Source of the DNA: Paenibacillus sp. J5C2022
GTDB lineage: Bacteria; Bacillota; Bacilli; Paenibacillales; Paenibacillaceae
Direction: 5' to 3'
Length of the DNA stretch: 64,000 bases
NCBI RefSeq assembly: GCF_025567625.1
Contig: NZ_JAOQJC010000001.1
Span: 310,001-374,000, forward strand
The translations under genes and the position numbers were made by a program. Numbering within the stretch: the first letter of the stretch is position 1; the number at the start of each line of letters is the position of its first letter. The notes under the pieces are model-generated. The model saw nothing but the letters and a program-made list of their open reading frames with translations, made no database searches and was not told the DNA's origin. Positions 1 to 9,016 of the stretch are shown here, one piece after another.

Positions 1-495
1 GAGCTCTTCCGGGATGAGCTTGAACTAAGATTATACGATTTTCATGGACGGTTATTGGCTAGTCAGCTGTGGACAGCAGCCGTCAAGGCAAATTCGAGCG
101 AGCGCATTGCGCTTATCGAGAGGGCATGGATCGGGGATGCCGCGCCGGATGAAATTGTGCTGCAGCTGTCTTCCAAGTCAGGGCTAGCGGAGTCCAATAT
201 GTATTATTTGTGCGATCAGAAGGATCTGCGGCTGCCTGAAGCCAAGCTAGAGGTAGCGATTGATGAAGCAAGAGGAGCCATCACGATAACAACCGACAAG
301 CTGGCGCGTTTTGTCAACATACAGATTCCTTGCCGGCACGCCGTTCCCGAAGATAACTTCTTCGATATGATGCCGAACACCTCACGGACTATTCCGATCC
401 GTCACCTGGACGGTGGCCGGATTCCTTATTCCAAGTTGAAGGTGAAAGCGCTGAACAGCCGATCGACTTCTTATTCACCCGTTCGTTGCGAATGA
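1..495 (+). CDS. GH2 beta-mannosidase-like enzyme, C-terminal part
   Basis: The frame is open from base 1, so the gene begins left of the window; 164 residues remain. Near the end the fragment reads DNFFDMMPNTSRTIPI, which resembles the C-terminal beta-sandwich of GH2 beta-mannosidases (usual form DNFFDLxPGExxxI). The catalytic barrel is outside the window. By family such enzymes release beta-linked mannose from oligosaccharides in the cytoplasm. It lies 108 bp upstream of a sugar ABC transporter on the same strand, which fits a role in degrading the imported sugar. The mannose specificity is inference from the tail alone. Confidence 0.7.
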   Translation, partial: ELFRDELELRLYDFHGRLLASQLWTAAVKANSSERIALIERAWIGDAAPDEIVLQLSSKSGLAESNMYYLCDQKDLRLPEAKLEVAIDEARGAITITTDKLARFVNIQIPCRHAVPEDNFFDMMPNTSRTIPIRHLDGGRIPYSKLKVKALNSRSTSYSPVRCE

Positions 496-603
496 TGCGA
501 CAAATGGACAACAAGGATAGGACCAGTGTTCATTCAGCCTGCGCGAATAGTACAGTACGATGAAGAAGCATCTTAATACACAATGACTATGGAGGGTCGA
601 ACA

Positions 604-1929
604 ATGAAGAAATCAATCGTTGCTGCATTAGTTATAGTGATGGTGTTATCCGCACTTGCGGGCTGTTCCGGTGGAGGACAGGAGAAGCCGTCGAATAATG
701 CCCCTGATTCATCCTCATCGGACAAAGAGTCACCTGTTTCGAAAAAAGAGATCAGAATCTCCTGGTGGGGTTCGCAAAGCCGGCATGATTTAACGATGAA
801 AGCACTGGATTTATTTATGGAGAAAAATCCGGATATTAAAGTTACGGCGGAGTTCTCCGGATGGGACGGTTATTGGGATAAGCTAAATGTGCAGACAAGC
901 GGTGGCAACGCCCCCGACTTGATGCAAATGCATTTGAGCTATCTAAGCAATTACGTGACCCGGGGATTAGTGGCCGATCTTAGCGCTGCCATGGACTATT
1001 CTGATGTGGCAGAATCCTCACTTGCAATTGGTAAGCATGAAGGGGGCTTGTATGCCATTCCGGCTGGATTGAACAGCTATGTTATGATGTACAATCCGGC
1101 GCTCTATGAGAAGGCGGGTATAACGATTGACGGCCGTCTGACCTGGGATGAATTTACGGCGAATACGAAGCAGGTGGCTGAGAAGCTGGGAGACGGCTTT
1201 TATGGCAGCGAAGACTTCAGCACAGAGTTTGGCGGGTTTTTCGAGTATTTCGTTCGTCAGAAGGGCGAGAATTTATATGACGGCAACCAGCTTGGCTTTA
1301 CAGAAGAAACGCTCGCTGCTTGGTTCCAGTATTGGACCGACTTGAGAACGGAAGGCGTTATACCGGATGCGCAGCTGGCCAATTCTTATTCACTTGCAGA
1401 ATATGAGAAGACGCTGCTCGTAACAGGCAAAGGCCCTGTCAAGGTGGATGGCAGCAATCAGATCGGGACATACGAGAAGCTGGCGAACCAGCCGTTCGAA
1501 ATGATGCTGTATCCGACGATGGATGGAGGCCAGGAGGGCCATGCTTTGTCCGCCGGCATTCTATGGTCCATCAATGCGGACAGCAAGCACCCGGAAGAAG
1601 TAAAGAAGCTGCTTGATTTTCTGACCCATGATCCTGAAGCTGCCGATATATTGGGAGCGACCAGAGGCGTTCCGATTTCTTCGAATATCAGAGAACGGCT
1701 GAGCGCCTCCTTGAACGACGCGGATCGGAAGCAGTTCAATATTATTGATGAGCTGTCAGCCGTAGCCCGTCCATTGAACAGCAACATTTCGCCGAAGGGA
1801 TCGGCAGAGGTAAAGGAATTGTTCGAGAATACGGCGCAGAGCGTACAGTTCGGAGAAATGGCGCCGGATGCCGCGGCCAAGAAGTTCGTGAAGGAAGCAA
1901 ATGATATTTTAAGCAAGCAAAGCGATTAA
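604..1929 (+). CDS. Sugar ABC transporter substrate-binding lipoprotein
   Basis: A 441-residue family 1 extracellular solute-binding protein. It has a lipoprotein signal (hydrophobic stretch, then LSALAGCSGG, with the lipidated Cys near residue 20), a Ser/Asn/Lys-rich linker and the type I fold start EIRISWWGSQSRHDLT. The ATG at 604 is preferred over the one at 583 because GGAGGG lies at 591-596, 7 bases before it. It should bind an oligosaccharide outside the membrane and deliver it to the two permeases downstream. A hairpin separates it from them. No ATPase gene is nearby; in Firmicutes a shared MsmX-type ATPase often serves such importers. Confidence 0.9.
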   Translation: MKKSIVAALVIVMVLSALAGCSGGGQEKPSNNAPDSSSSDKESPVSKKEIRISWWGSQSRHDLTMKALDLFMEKNPDIKVTAEFSGWDGYWDKLNVQTSGGNAPDLMQMHLSYLSNYVTRGLVADLSAAMDYSDVAESSLAIGKHEGGLYAIPAGLNSYVMMYNPALYEKAGITIDGRLTWDEFTANTKQVAEKLGDGFYGSEDFSTEFGGFFEYFVRQKGENLYDGNQLGFTEETLAAWFQYWTDLRTEGVIPDAQLANSYSLAEYEKTLLVTGKGPVKVDGSNQIGTYEKLANQPFEMMLYPTMDGGQEGHALSAGILWSINADSKHPEEVKKLLDFLTHDPEAADILGATRGVPISSNIRERLSASLNDADRKQFNIIDELSAVARPLNSNISPKGSAEVKELFENTAQSVQFGEMAPDAAAKKFVKEANDILSKQSD

Positions 1930-1968
1930 AGCAGACATTGCTCATTATGCAAGCATAAATGAACAGAT

Positions 1969-2015
1969 ATAGAAACGGCGATCGTCCTTAGGCGGCGTGA
2001 GCCGTTTCTATTTTT
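1969..2015 (+). terminator. Attenuating hairpin between binding protein and permeases
   Basis: ATAGAAACGGC at 1969-1979 pairs with GCCGTTTCTAT at 2001-2011 and is followed by T residues to 2015. It sits between the binding-protein gene and the first permease. Such intercistronic hairpins commonly let the binding protein be made in excess over the membrane subunits. Confidence 0.75.
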
Positions 2016-2036
2016 AAAACACCGGGAGGAATGGTA

Positions 2037-2936
2037 ATGGAATCATCAACTTTTAGAAGAAATGCGGTCGCATATATGTTTCTGTTGCCTTGGCTGCTGG
2101 GATTATTCGCATTTGTGGTCGGACCGATGATCAGCTCGCTGTACTTGTCTTTCACCAAGTATGATATTGTCTCTCCCGCGCAGTGGATCGGCATCGCGAA
2201 TTTTAAAGAAATATTCGGTCAGGACATGCGATTCTTGAAAGCGTTAAAGGCTACGTTTATCTTTGTATTCACATCCGTTCCCCTTAAACTGGCCTTCGCA
2301 TTATTCGTGGCTATTCTGTTGAATCGGAGCATCCGATCCATTGGGTTGTACAGAAGTGTGTTTTACTTGCCTTCATTGCTAGGCGGAAGCGTGGCGATTG
2401 CGGTTGTATGGAAGAGGATATTCAGTCAGGACGGCTTTGTGAATACAGTGCTCGGCTGGTTTCATATCGAGGGCCAGATTTGGATCGCTTCTCCGACATT
2501 TGCGATTTATACAATCGTTATTTTGGCGGTATGGCAGTTTGGCTCGCCAATGATTATATTTCTGGCGGGATTGAAGCAAATACCGGAGCATTTGTATGAA
2601 GCCTCCTCTATAGACGGGGCTACGAAACGTCAGCAGTTCCTTAAGATTACGCTGCCGATGCTTTCGCCGGTTATTTTCTTCAATCTGGTATTGCAAACTA
2701 TAAACGGCTTTATGGTGTTTACTCAAGGCTATATCATTACGAAGGGCGGACCGCTGGATTCAACGCTTCTATATACGATCTATTTGTACGAGAAAGGATT
2801 CAAGTTTTTTCAGATGGGGTATGCCAGCGCATTGTCATGGATTTTGCTGGTTATTGTAGGCGTTTTCACAGCCATTATCTTTATGACCTCGAAGCACTGG
2901 ATTTATTATGAATCGGAAGGAGGGGCTGCGAAATGA
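2037..2936 (+). CDS. Sugar ABC transporter permease (MalF/UgpA type)
   Basis: A 299-residue inner-membrane permease with about six hydrophobic segments, beginning AYMFLLPWLLGLFAF. The cytoplasmic EAA loop that docks the ATPase is visible as EASSIDGATKRQQFLKITLP. ATG at 2031 directly abuts GGGAGGA (2024-2030); ATG at 2037 has a 6-base spacing and is chosen. The last 4 bases overlap the next permease, indicating translational coupling. It forms the membrane channel together with that partner. Confidence 0.9.
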   Translation: MESSTFRRNAVAYMFLLPWLLGLFAFVVGPMISSLYLSFTKYDIVSPAQWIGIANFKEIFGQDMRFLKALKATFIFVFTSVPLKLAFALFVAILLNRSIRSIGLYRSVFYLPSLLGGSVAIAVVWKRIFSQDGFVNTVLGWFHIEGQIWIASPTFAIYTIVILAVWQFGSPMIIFLAGLKQIPEHLYEASSIDGATKRQQFLKITLPMLSPVIFFNLVLQTINGFMVFTQGYIITKGGPLDSTLLYTIYLYEKGFKFFQMGYASALSWILLVIVGVFTAIIFMTSKHWIYYESEGGAAK

Positions 2937-3817
2937 TGAGGTTGGGGAACAGAATGGAACATCGAATTGGATTTGAAGGAGGCATCAGCGCCAGCTTGCG
3001 GAAGTTGTTCGTCCATATGCTGATGATTACAGCATGTATGATGATGATCTATCCGCTAATCTGGATGGTTTTCAGTTCCTTTAAGCCGGTGCATGAAATT
3101 TTTGCCGCTTCTTTGCTGCCGAAGGAATGGAGTTTGCAGAATTACAGCTCTGGATGGCTTGCCATTCCGAATGTGCAATTCGGCCAGTTTTTCATCAATT
3201 CTACGATCGTTAGCGGACTTGTCGTTATCGGCAATGTTCTCTCGGCATCTCTCGTCGGCTTTGCTTTCTCAAGACTGCGATTTGCGCTGCAGTCGTTCTG
3301 GTTTGTCGTGATGATGATGACGATGATGCTCCCTTATCAGGTTGTGCTAATTCCACAGTATGTGATCTTCCACCAATTGAATTGGATTGACACGTATTTG
3401 CCGATTACGATTCCGCATTTTTTAGGCGGCACCCCGTTTTTTATTTTTCTGTTCATTCAGTTCTTTCGCGGCATTCCGCGTGACATGGATGAAGCGGCCA
3501 TCATCGACGGCTGCAACACATTCGCTATCTACTACCGCATTCTTATGCCGCTTTGCGTGCCGGCTATCGTAACAACGGTAATTTTCAGCTTTATATGGAC
3601 GTGGGATGATTTCTTCAGCCAGCTACTTTACATTAACAGCATTGCCAAATATACCGTTCCATTAGGACTGCGTTTGTTCATCGACAGCTCGAGCGAGAAT
3701 CAATGGGGACAAATGCTGGCGATGTCGGTGCTGTCCCTGCTGCCTACATTTGGCCTCTTTCTCGCTTGCCAAAAGTATTTTGTACAGGGAATCTCGACCA
3801 CTGGACTAAAAGGATAA
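2933..3817 (+). CDS. Sugar ABC transporter permease (MalG/UgpE type)
   Basis: A 294-residue permease, the second half of the channel. It has a first transmembrane segment near residues 25-45, several further helices and an EAA loop DEAAIIDGCNTFAIYYRILM. It ends with GISTTGLKG, the usual end of MalG-type permeases. An upstream GGAGGGG gives the start. It overlaps the previous permease by 4 bp and is followed after 31 bp by the sensor kinase gene, so transporter and sensor are probably one transcription unit. Confidence 0.9.
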   Translation: MMRLGNRMEHRIGFEGGISASLRKLFVHMLMITACMMMIYPLIWMVFSSFKPVHEIFAASLLPKEWSLQNYSSGWLAIPNVQFGQFFINSTIVSGLVVIGNVLSASLVGFAFSRLRFALQSFWFVVMMMTMMLPYQVVLIPQYVIFHQLNWIDTYLPITIPHFLGGTPFFIFLFIQFFRGIPRDMDEAAIIDGCNTFAIYYRILMPLCVPAIVTTVIFSFIWTWDDFFSQLLYINSIAKYTVPLGLRLFIDSSSENQWGQMLAMSVLSLLPTFGLFLACQKYFVQGISTTGLKG

Positions 3818-3848
3818 GGCAGATTACTCTAATAGGAAAGGGGGAGCT

Positions 3849-5663
3849 ATGAACTGGAGAATTAGACCGTTGCTGCTGTTTGTATTTGCCGTATTTTTTG
3901 TTGGCATTTTCACTGTTATGGCCATCGTTACTTATACGAGTGTATCTCGGATCGTCATCCAGGCGACAACAGAGTCGAAGCTGGAATTGCTGACGGAGAC
4001 GAACAAGCAATTGACCTCCCGGCTGGGAGATACCGAAGCGTTAGCCGTTTCGATCGCATCGAACAAGCTCTTGACCGACGCGCTTAGCGAAGAAGCGTCG
4101 CAACTGTATCCGTTAATTGAGAAACGGCGCGATCTTAACAAAATGATCAACAGTTATTTGTATTCCAGAGCTTATGTTAGCAGTATATTTGTCTATGGCA
4201 TTCATTACGAAGATGTACCTTCTCAGAACGGTGACCGGGTGCTTCCTTTATCGAGCTTCGAGCTAGCTGAACAGCTGAAGAATTCCGACGCCCTGTGGAG
4301 CGGCAAAAGGAACAACCCGCACCGCCAATTTTATGATGATGAGGTCATTACGTACGTATCCAAAATTTACGCTCGTTCCGGAACGTTTCTAGGCTATTTG
4401 GAAATTAACTTGAAACCGTCTTTTCTTTCTGATGTATTCTACGATAATACGCCTAATCCGCGTGATTTGCTGGTTATGGATAGCGGGGGAAACATAGTGG
4501 CATCGGGAAATACCGAACTGTTTTCTTATGAAGCTTACCGGCAGGCGGACTGGATTAGGCAATTGGGTACAATTGAAGCGAAGGGGTACCGGAAAATATA
4601 TGTGGGAGAATCTGCTTACTTAATCACATTCTCTTCGCCGAATGATATCAGATGGCGAGTGATCGAAGTGATGTCATACGATAAAATATTGGCTCAAGTC
4701 GTGCAAATACGCAATATCGTCTTGCTAATAGGTCTGATCGGACTTCTTGTTTCCATAGTCATTGCTGTTTACTTATCCCGTAAAATAACGGGACCGATCT
4801 CGAAACTGCTGATTGCCTTTAAGTATTTGGAGCAGGGCAATATGGACTACAGGCTTCCGGAAGCACATCAGATCTCAGAGTTGAAACGATTGTTTATTAG
4901 CTTTAATCACTCTTCGGAGCGGTTGAAAAATGTAATTGAATCATTGGATGACGAGCATAAAGCAAAGCGTGAAGCGGAGCTGAAGGTGCTGCAAAGTCAA
5001 ATCAACCCTCATTTCTTGTACAATACGCTCGATATGATCAATTGGATGGCGGCTAAGCAGGGAGCTCATGACGCCAGCGTCATGACAGCAAAGCTGGCCC
5101 GCTTGTTTCGGATCAGCTTGAGCAAAGGACAGCCGTTTATTTTGCTTAAGGAAGAGCTGGAGCATGGAAGGATATACTCGGAAATTCATCAGAAGCGCTT
5201 CAAAGACCGGCTACGTGTTGTCGAAAGGGTAAACCCGGCTATTAAAGGGATGTACGTGCCTAAATTTATCGTTCAGCCGTTTATTGAAAATGCGATCATT
5301 CATGCCTTTCAAGATTTCGACAAGCAAGAACGGATCATTGCGATATCCGGTGATTGCAATGATGACGGTATGTTAAGCCTCATAATCGAGGATAACGGCA
5401 GGGGGCTTCCCGCCAACTGGCAAGATGTGACGCATAGGAGCCACCTTCCTTCACCGGACGGAGGAGGCGGTTACGGCATTGACAATGTTAGACAAAGAAT
5501 TCAATTGTATTTCGGTGAAAAGTATGGCGTTCAGCTTGCCAAGTCTTCGTTAGGCGGTGTAAAAGTTGTCATCACTATGCGTTGCTTGCAAAGCACAGAA
5601 CAATTAGAACAGCTATTGCGAAAAGGCGGGGGTACGAGTGAATATATTGCTGGTCGAAGATGA
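3849..5663 (+). CDS. YesM-type sensor histidine kinase
   Basis: A 604-residue membrane kinase. Helix 1 spans about residues 8-28, an extracellular Cache-like sensor follows to about 280, and helix 2 is near 283-305. A HAMP segment and the His_kinase block with QINPHFLYNTLD (phospho-acceptor His388) come next. A HATPase end carries VQPFIENAIIHAF and the N-box/G-box residues EDNGRG. AAAGGGGGAGCT precedes the ATG. It overlaps the response regulator by 26 bp. By family it senses extracellular sugar, or the loaded binding protein, and controls the adjacent importer; the ligand is not known from sequence. Confidence 0.9.
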   Translation: MNWRIRPLLLFVFAVFFVGIFTVMAIVTYTSVSRIVIQATTESKLELLTETNKQLTSRLGDTEALAVSIASNKLLTDALSEEASQLYPLIEKRRDLNKMINSYLYSRAYVSSIFVYGIHYEDVPSQNGDRVLPLSSFELAEQLKNSDALWSGKRNNPHRQFYDDEVITYVSKIYARSGTFLGYLEINLKPSFLSDVFYDNTPNPRDLLVMDSGGNIVASGNTELFSYEAYRQADWIRQLGTIEAKGYRKIYVGESAYLITFSSPNDIRWRVIEVMSYDKILAQVVQIRNIVLLIGLIGLLVSIVIAVYLSRKITGPISKLLIAFKYLEQGNMDYRLPEAHQISELKRLFISFNHSSERLKNVIESLDDEHKAKREAELKVLQSQINPHFLYNTLDMINWMAAKQGAHDASVMTAKLARLFRISLSKGQPFILLKEELEHGRIYSEIHQKRFKDRLRVVERVNPAIKGMYVPKFIVQPFIENAIIHAFQDFDKQERIIAISGDCNDDGMLSLIIEDNGRGLPANWQDVTHRSHLPSPDGGGGYGIDNVRQRIQLYFGEKYGVQLAKSSLGGVKVVITMRCLQSTEQLEQLLRKGGGTSEYIAGRR

Positions 5664-7257
5664 GGAATACGTTCTCGATGGAATTGTGGAGATGATTGAC
5701 TGGCCAGCGATTGGCATCAGTCAGGTTCGCACTGCTTGCAACGGTGAGGAAGCGTGGCAGAAGGTCAATGAGTCGAAGCCTGACGTTGTTCTGACGGATG
5801 TCATGATGCCCAGGATGAATGGGCTGGAGCTTGCCGCAAAAATAAAATCGCTGGATGAGCAGATTCCTATTATTATATTGAGCGGTTATGATGATTTTGA
5901 ATATGCGAGAGAAGCGGTTAAGCTGAACATTCATCGTTATATTCTTAAGCCAATGGTATATACGGAAATTCAGGAGGTACTGGTCGAAGTTGTTGAAGAG
6001 ATGAAGGCGGTGCAGCGAAGCGTCGAGCTTTCGGAACAATTCCAGCAGATGCTGCGCCACAGCCTGCCCGTTCTTCAAGAACAGTTTTTGCTGGAATGCA
6101 TCACCTCCTCCAAACAATCGTATGAGATTACGGATAATGTAAAACAGTTTTACGGATTTGACGAAGCGTTATTTCGAGGCGGACTCGTTATGAGCGTGCA
6201 GCTTTATCGACTGGATGGGGAGAAGACATCTTCGGAATCTGACTGGCAGCTATTCAAATTCAGCGCGATGAATATTTCGAAAGAGATTATGGCGAAGTTT
6301 GACCGGGGGTTCGTGCTGCCTTATAGCAAGAACCGTCTGCCGATCTTGGTATGCGGTGAAGAGAGTGCACCTACTAGGGAGAAAGCCAGTCAGGCAGCGC
6401 AAGAGATCATGAGAAACATTCACCATTATTTGGGGCTTGAAGTGAATATTGGCGTGGGAAGCTGGTACAATGAGGTTCATGATTACCCCGCATCGCGGCG
6501 TGAATCTTGCAAAATACTGCAGCTGTGCGATTTGGAAGGCTATCAGCAAATAATGGACTTTCAGCAAATTGAGGAGCAGCAGGATCATTCGGTCGAACGG
6601 CTGGACTATTTGAAGGAACGGGCAGGCTCATTGATTCAGGGGTTGCTTGGCAGAAATAAGCAGGAGGTAGGTTCCCATTGGCGCGCTATTGAGGATTATC
6701 TGTCAAATTCCAGTCATGATTTAATGTTCGTTAGAATGACCTGCATGGCATTGATTAGCGATATAGGTGTAAAATTGCTCAAATTCGATCCCTTATTGGT
6801 AGAGAGCGAGCAGCAGACGGACATGATGCAGCAGATCTTAAGAGGCAGCGAGGAGAAGATTGTACGTGATACCTATCGGTATATCGAATGTTTATGTGAG
6901 CTGATTCAAAGTAAATATTCCAATGACAACGAGAACGAATATATTCGAAAAACCAAAAACTACGTGGAACATCATTATGCAACGGCTGTATCTTTTGCTG
7001 ACATAGCCCGTGAGCTGCATGTATCCAGGCAGTATTTAAGCTCATTGTTCAAGAGAGAGACCGGCATTACATTTATTGAATATTTAAGACAGTTCCGGGT
7101 ACAAAAAGCAGTTGCATTGCTGCTGCAGAGAAAGTATAAAGCTTATGAAGTTGGAGAAATGGTCGGTTATCCCGAGCCGGCATATTTCAGCAAAGTATTC
7201 AAGAAAATTACCGGACAAACATTAAACGAATTTATGATTATGAATGAGTCGAGTTAA
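5638..7257 (+). CDS. YesN-type response regulator with AraC DNA-binding end
   Basis: A 539-residue regulator. The receiver domain occupies about residues 1-120 with phospho-acceptor Asp54 in VVLTDVMMPRMNG and a conserved Lys in YILKPM. A middle region of unknown fold follows, then a C-terminal AraC HTH pair (about 435-535) containing SRQYLSSLFKRETGITFIEY. The start is GTG, preceded by GGCGGGGG inside the kinase gene. It should be phosphorylated by the kinase upstream and activate the transporter genes. Confidence 0.9.
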   Translation: MNILLVEDEEYVLDGIVEMIDWPAIGISQVRTACNGEEAWQKVNESKPDVVLTDVMMPRMNGLELAAKIKSLDEQIPIIILSGYDDFEYAREAVKLNIHRYILKPMVYTEIQEVLVEVVEEMKAVQRSVELSEQFQQMLRHSLPVLQEQFLLECITSSKQSYEITDNVKQFYGFDEALFRGGLVMSVQLYRLDGEKTSSESDWQLFKFSAMNISKEIMAKFDRGFVLPYSKNRLPILVCGEESAPTREKASQAAQEIMRNIHHYLGLEVNIGVGSWYNEVHDYPASRRESCKILQLCDLEGYQQIMDFQQIEEQQDHSVERLDYLKERAGSLIQGLLGRNKQEVGSHWRAIEDYLSNSSHDLMFVRMTCMALISDIGVKLLKFDPLLVESEQQTDMMQQILRGSEEKIVRDTYRYIECLCELIQSKYSNDNENEYIRKTKNYVEHHYATAVSFADIARELHVSRQYLSSLFKRETGITFIEYLRQFRVQKAVALLLQRKYKAYEVGEMVGYPEPAYFSKVFKKITGQTLNEFMIMNESS

Positions 7258-7300
7258 GACCCTTAGAGATTGATGTTGAAATCGGAAAACAGTATTTAAT

Positions 7301-7321
7301 TATTTATAGTAACTATAAATA
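7301..7321. repeat. Perfect 21-bp palindrome
   Basis: TATTTATAGT at 7301-7310, one central A, and ACTATAAATA at 7312-7321 form 10-bp perfect arms. It lies 43 bp past the yesN-type gene in an AT-rich gap of 193 bp, upstream of the terminator. There is no T-run, so it is more like a protein-binding site or remnant than a terminator. Function unknown. Confidence 0.5.
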
Positions 7322-7405
7322 CAAGAAAACGGTTTTATATTCAATTAAAGAGTAAGCTTAATTCGGTTGTGAGGCAATTAGTATTCACGATTCATATTAC
7401 AACTT

Positions 7406-7439
7406 GACGGCAGCCGACTGTGATCGGCTGTCGCTTTTT
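7406..7439 (+). terminator. Rho-independent terminator
   Basis: CGGCAGCCGA (7408-7417) and TCGGCTGTCG (7424-7433) form a stem with one mismatch, followed by CTTTTT. It ends the sugar transporter and two-component operon and lies 12 bp from the convergent LysR gene. Confidence 0.8.
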
Positions 7440-7450
7440 CAGTTAGTATG

Positions 7451-8329
7451 CTACCTAGACCTAATCGATTCTATGTGCAACAGAAGGGCTTTCAATGGAG
7501 CTGTCAGGTACTTATCCCGATGTCGTACTGAGGTTAATTCATTTGTCAATAACAAGTCTTGAACAGATAGCGAGACCAATGTTCCCTGTGATAGCGGCTC
7601 CCTTACAAGAACATCCGGCAATATCGTTATACCGAGTCCTGCCTTCGCAGCTTCGATTAAGGCGAGGGAATTGACGCTTGTCCATACAGGTTGCGCCGTA
7701 TATCCGGCCAAATAAAGAATGCTGTCTAACGTATCTCGGATTGCACTTCCCTTTTCGCGCAGCAACAGTTTTTCGGAACAAAATTGTTGAAGGGTCAATT
7801 CATTGTTATTGCGGTAGTCCGGAGCGCACACGATATGTAATGGATAGGAGTCAAAAGGGGTACATATAAATGGCCCTTGAGGAGCAGCACCTTCAATCAG
7901 GGCGATATCTGCTTTACTGTTCCGCAAAATCTCAATGGCATTGGCTGCGCTGACCACATCTACGTTCACCGTTATTTCTGGCCAATCTTTATGAAAGGCC
8001 TGCAAAAGTTGAGGCAGCCAGAAGGCTGCTATTGTAATGCTCGAAACAATGTGCAAAGGCGCCTGTTTTTCCAAACAGTGGATATGTGACTCCAATGTTT
8101 CGCACGAAGATAAAATTGGCAAAATTTCCTCCAGCAAAAGCCGGCCGCTTTTTGTTAGCTGAACACTTTTTGAGAGCCGATCAAATAGTGCTGTTCCTGC
8201 CTTTGCCTCCAGATCGCGTATCGCATGAGAAACAGCTGACTGCGTAATATATAGCTTTTCCGCAGCTCTAGTAAAGTTCCCTGTTTCAGATACTGCTTTC
8301 ATTATTTCAAAATGCCGAAGCGTCATCAT
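7451..8329 (-). CDS. LysR-family transcriptional regulator
   Basis: A 292-residue regulator. The N-terminal winged HTH (residues 1-60) includes FTRAAEKLYITQSAVSHAIR, followed by the linker helix and a periplasmic-binding-protein-like effector domain. The ATG at 8329 is preferred over a GTG at 8338, because GGGGTG then sits 6 bases upstream. It is divergent from the chromate transporter genes, and a dyad lies between them, so it probably controls that operon in response to an unknown small ligand. Its place beside chromate transport is context, not proof of chromate sensing. Confidence 0.88.
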   Translation of the reverse strand: MMTLRHFEIMKAVSETGNFTRAAEKLYITQSAVSHAIRDLEAKAGTALFDRLSKSVQLTKSGRLLLEEILPILSSCETLESHIHCLEKQAPLHIVSSITIAAFWLPQLLQAFHKDWPEITVNVDVVSAANAIEILRNSKADIALIEGAAPQGPFICTPFDSYPLHIVCAPDYRNNNELTLQQFCSEKLLLREKGSAIRDTLDSILYLAGYTAQPVWTSVNSLALIEAAKAGLGITILPDVLVREPLSQGTLVSLSVQDLLLTNELTSVRHRDKYLTAPLKALLLHIESIRSR

Positions 8330-8370
8330 CGTTGGCACCCCATCTGTCTGGTATGAATAAAACTAATTGT

Positions 8371-8390
8371 AATGATAAAATCATATCATT
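8371..8390. promoter_or_regulatory. Candidate LysR operator dyad
   Basis: The divergent gap holds ATGATAAAATCAT (8372-8384), a T-N11-A type dyad typical of LysR sites, within longer AATGAT/ATCATT arms (8371-8390). It lies about 40 bp from the LysR start and about 55 bp before the transporter gene. Assignment to this LysR protein is inference. Confidence 0.5.
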
Positions 8391-8443
8391 TTAATAATTG
8401 ATCTACAAACTTTATAATAGGATGGGGGGATGAGGAGGCGATC

Positions 8444-9016
8444 ATATCGCTTAGTCAACAAACCAAGTTATGTTTCTGGCTTCTTGGCATAAATTTGTTT
8501 ATTAGTGCATTTACGTTTGGCGGCGGTTACGTAGTTGTTCCTATGATTCGTAAGTATTATGTAACCAGAAAAAAACTCTTCCATGAACATGAGCTCGTCG
8601 ATATGGCAACTATCGCACAGTCGTCACCAGGAGCAATTGCAGTCAACTTGTCAACGCTTGCAGGGTATCGGGTAGCAGGGAAGACAGGGGCTATAATAAG
8701 TTGCATCGCTGCTGTCATTCCATCGTTCATTCTATTGGTATTTATCTCCAAGTTTTATATTGCTTTTGCAACGCATCCGGTTATCTCTGCAGTATTGAAA
8801 GGAATGCAAGCCGGTGTGGCGGCTCTTATTGTAGATTTCGTTGTTGATATGTGCAGTATGTTGATCAAGGAACGTTCTTTCCTACTTATCTTGCTGACTC
8901 CATTGGCACTTGTGGCAAACCTTTTCTTGGAAATTAATGTGGCAATTATCCTCGCAGCCTGCTGTCTCTTCTGCATCGCGCGAGTGTGGTTAAACGAGAG
9001 GCGGCAGGATGAATGA
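8444..9016 (+). CDS. Chromate transporter, N-terminal-type subunit (short CHR domain)
   Basis: A CHR-domain membrane protein with the family signature FTFGGGYVVVPMI and SSPGAIAVNLSTLAGYR. In the short-chain class two single-domain proteins form one transporter. No ATG, GTG or suitably placed TTG starts the frame: the only TTG (8495) lacks a ribosome site and would cut the first helix (FWLLGINLFISAF). GAGGAGG at 8432-8438 points to ATA at 8444 (5-base spacing). An ATG at 8430 is in another frame, so a small indel is also possible. It overlaps the next subunit by 4 bp. Substrate by family is chromate or sulfate. Confidence 0.75.
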   Translation: MSLSQQTKLCFWLLGINLFISAFTFGGGYVVVPMIRKYYVTRKKLFHEHELVDMATIAQSSPGAIAVNLSTLAGYRVAGKTGAIISCIAAVIPSFILLVFISKFYIAFATHPVISAVLKGMQAGVAALIVDFVVDMCSMLIKERSFLLILLTPLALVANLFLEINVAIILAACCLFCIARVWLNERRQDE

